64,000 nt of DNA from positions 496,001 to 560,000 of the forward strand of contig NZ_PKFN01000007.1 of assembly GCF_002933395.1 (NCBI RefSeq), given 5' to 3'. Position 1 is the stretch's first letter. Every line of letters begins with the position of its first letter. The notes beneath the pieces were generated by a model. It saw only the letters and a program-made list of their open reading frames with translations. It made no database searches and was not told the origin of the DNA. The translations under genes were made by a program, and so were the position numbers. This document shows positions 63,996 to 64,000 of the stretch, piece by piece. The stretch comes from Yoonia maritima. Lineage in GTDB: Bacteria > Pseudomonadota > Alphaproteobacteria > Rhodobacterales > Rhodobacteraceae.

Positions 63996-64000
63996 GAGGT

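Overview
The window is a chromosomal stretch of an alphaproteobacterium, most likely Rhodobacteraceae (Roseobacter group). The evidence is gene content and order: plsX-fabH-ihfA-merR behind rpmF and a YceD-like gene; lptF-lptG-lptD-surA-pdxA-rsmA; an iscR-led suf operon with an extra short cysteine desulfurase and YIP1 membrane proteins; rplU-rpmA-GNAT-obgE-proB; an OlsB ornithine-lipid acyltransferase; a Hint/RTX protein; and an FMN riboswitch in front of a DMT-family transporter. Base composition looks moderate for the group. I could not search databases, so species is not named. No phage, plasmid, insertion sequence, CRISPR array or defence island is visible; this is mostly core genome.

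Layout. 1-7.3 kb: end of a Na+/H+ antiporter, a MOSC protein, argS, a SPOR protein, nagZ, scpA, scpB (all +). 7.3-10.2 kb: a membrane diguanylate cyclase, a 62-residue basic protein, a double-length dCTP deaminase (-) and tRNA-Pro(GGG) (-). 10.2-14.2 kb (-): rpmF, plsX, fabH, ihfA and merR, with the YceD gene just upstream. 14.3-19.8 kb: bamE, an FMN-riboswitch-controlled transporter (ribN-like), msrB (-), olsB, an Uup-type ABC-F ATPase and a GFA zinc protein. 20-27.3 kb: an orphan iron-binding protein, mazG, an M20 amidohydrolase, agmatinase, DUF1499, prfA, prmC and a DUF4167 protein. 27.4-34.8 kb (-): rsmA-pdxA-surA-lptD-lptG-lptF, an envelope-biogenesis operon. 34.9-42.4 kb: pepA, holC, a newly recognised 31-residue lipoprotein, an aspartic protease, marC, a second ABC-F protein and a phytase-esterase-like exoprotein. 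42.4-49.7 kb: NIDO/RTX/Hint protein, ndk, DUF4112, TfoX-C protein, a 35-residue peptide, a DEAD-box helicase, an HD hydrolase, an unknown protein and an alpha/beta hydrolase. 49.8-58.1 kb (+): the Fe-S assembly operon iscR, iscS-like, sufB, unknown, sufC, sufD, two YIP1 proteins, sufS. 58.2-64 kb: two lipoproteins, rplU, rpmA, three GNAT genes (the middle one frameshifted), obgE, proB.

How the parts work together. The suf operon is preceded by an iron-control-element-like palindrome (TTAGAA-N3-TTCTAA). Its IscR lacks the usual three-cysteine cluster site and has a single cysteine, as described for Rhodobacter sphaeroides IscR, so both iron (Irr) and cluster status may feed into it. The transporter at 15.1 kb has a complete FMN aptamer and a downstream hairpin that buries its Shine-Dalgarno sequence, which predicts translational control of riboflavin uptake. 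The lpt/surA block couples LPS transport to outer-membrane folding, with bamE elsewhere in the window.

The less ordinary observations are the riboswitch/sequestor architecture, the cysteine-poor IscR with the Irr-like box, L21 carrying a helix-hairpin-helix tail, a one-base frameshift in a GNAT gene, two very small genes that are easy to miss (31 and 35 codons), and short dispersed palindromes. I did not find anything I would call a wholly new multi-gene system.
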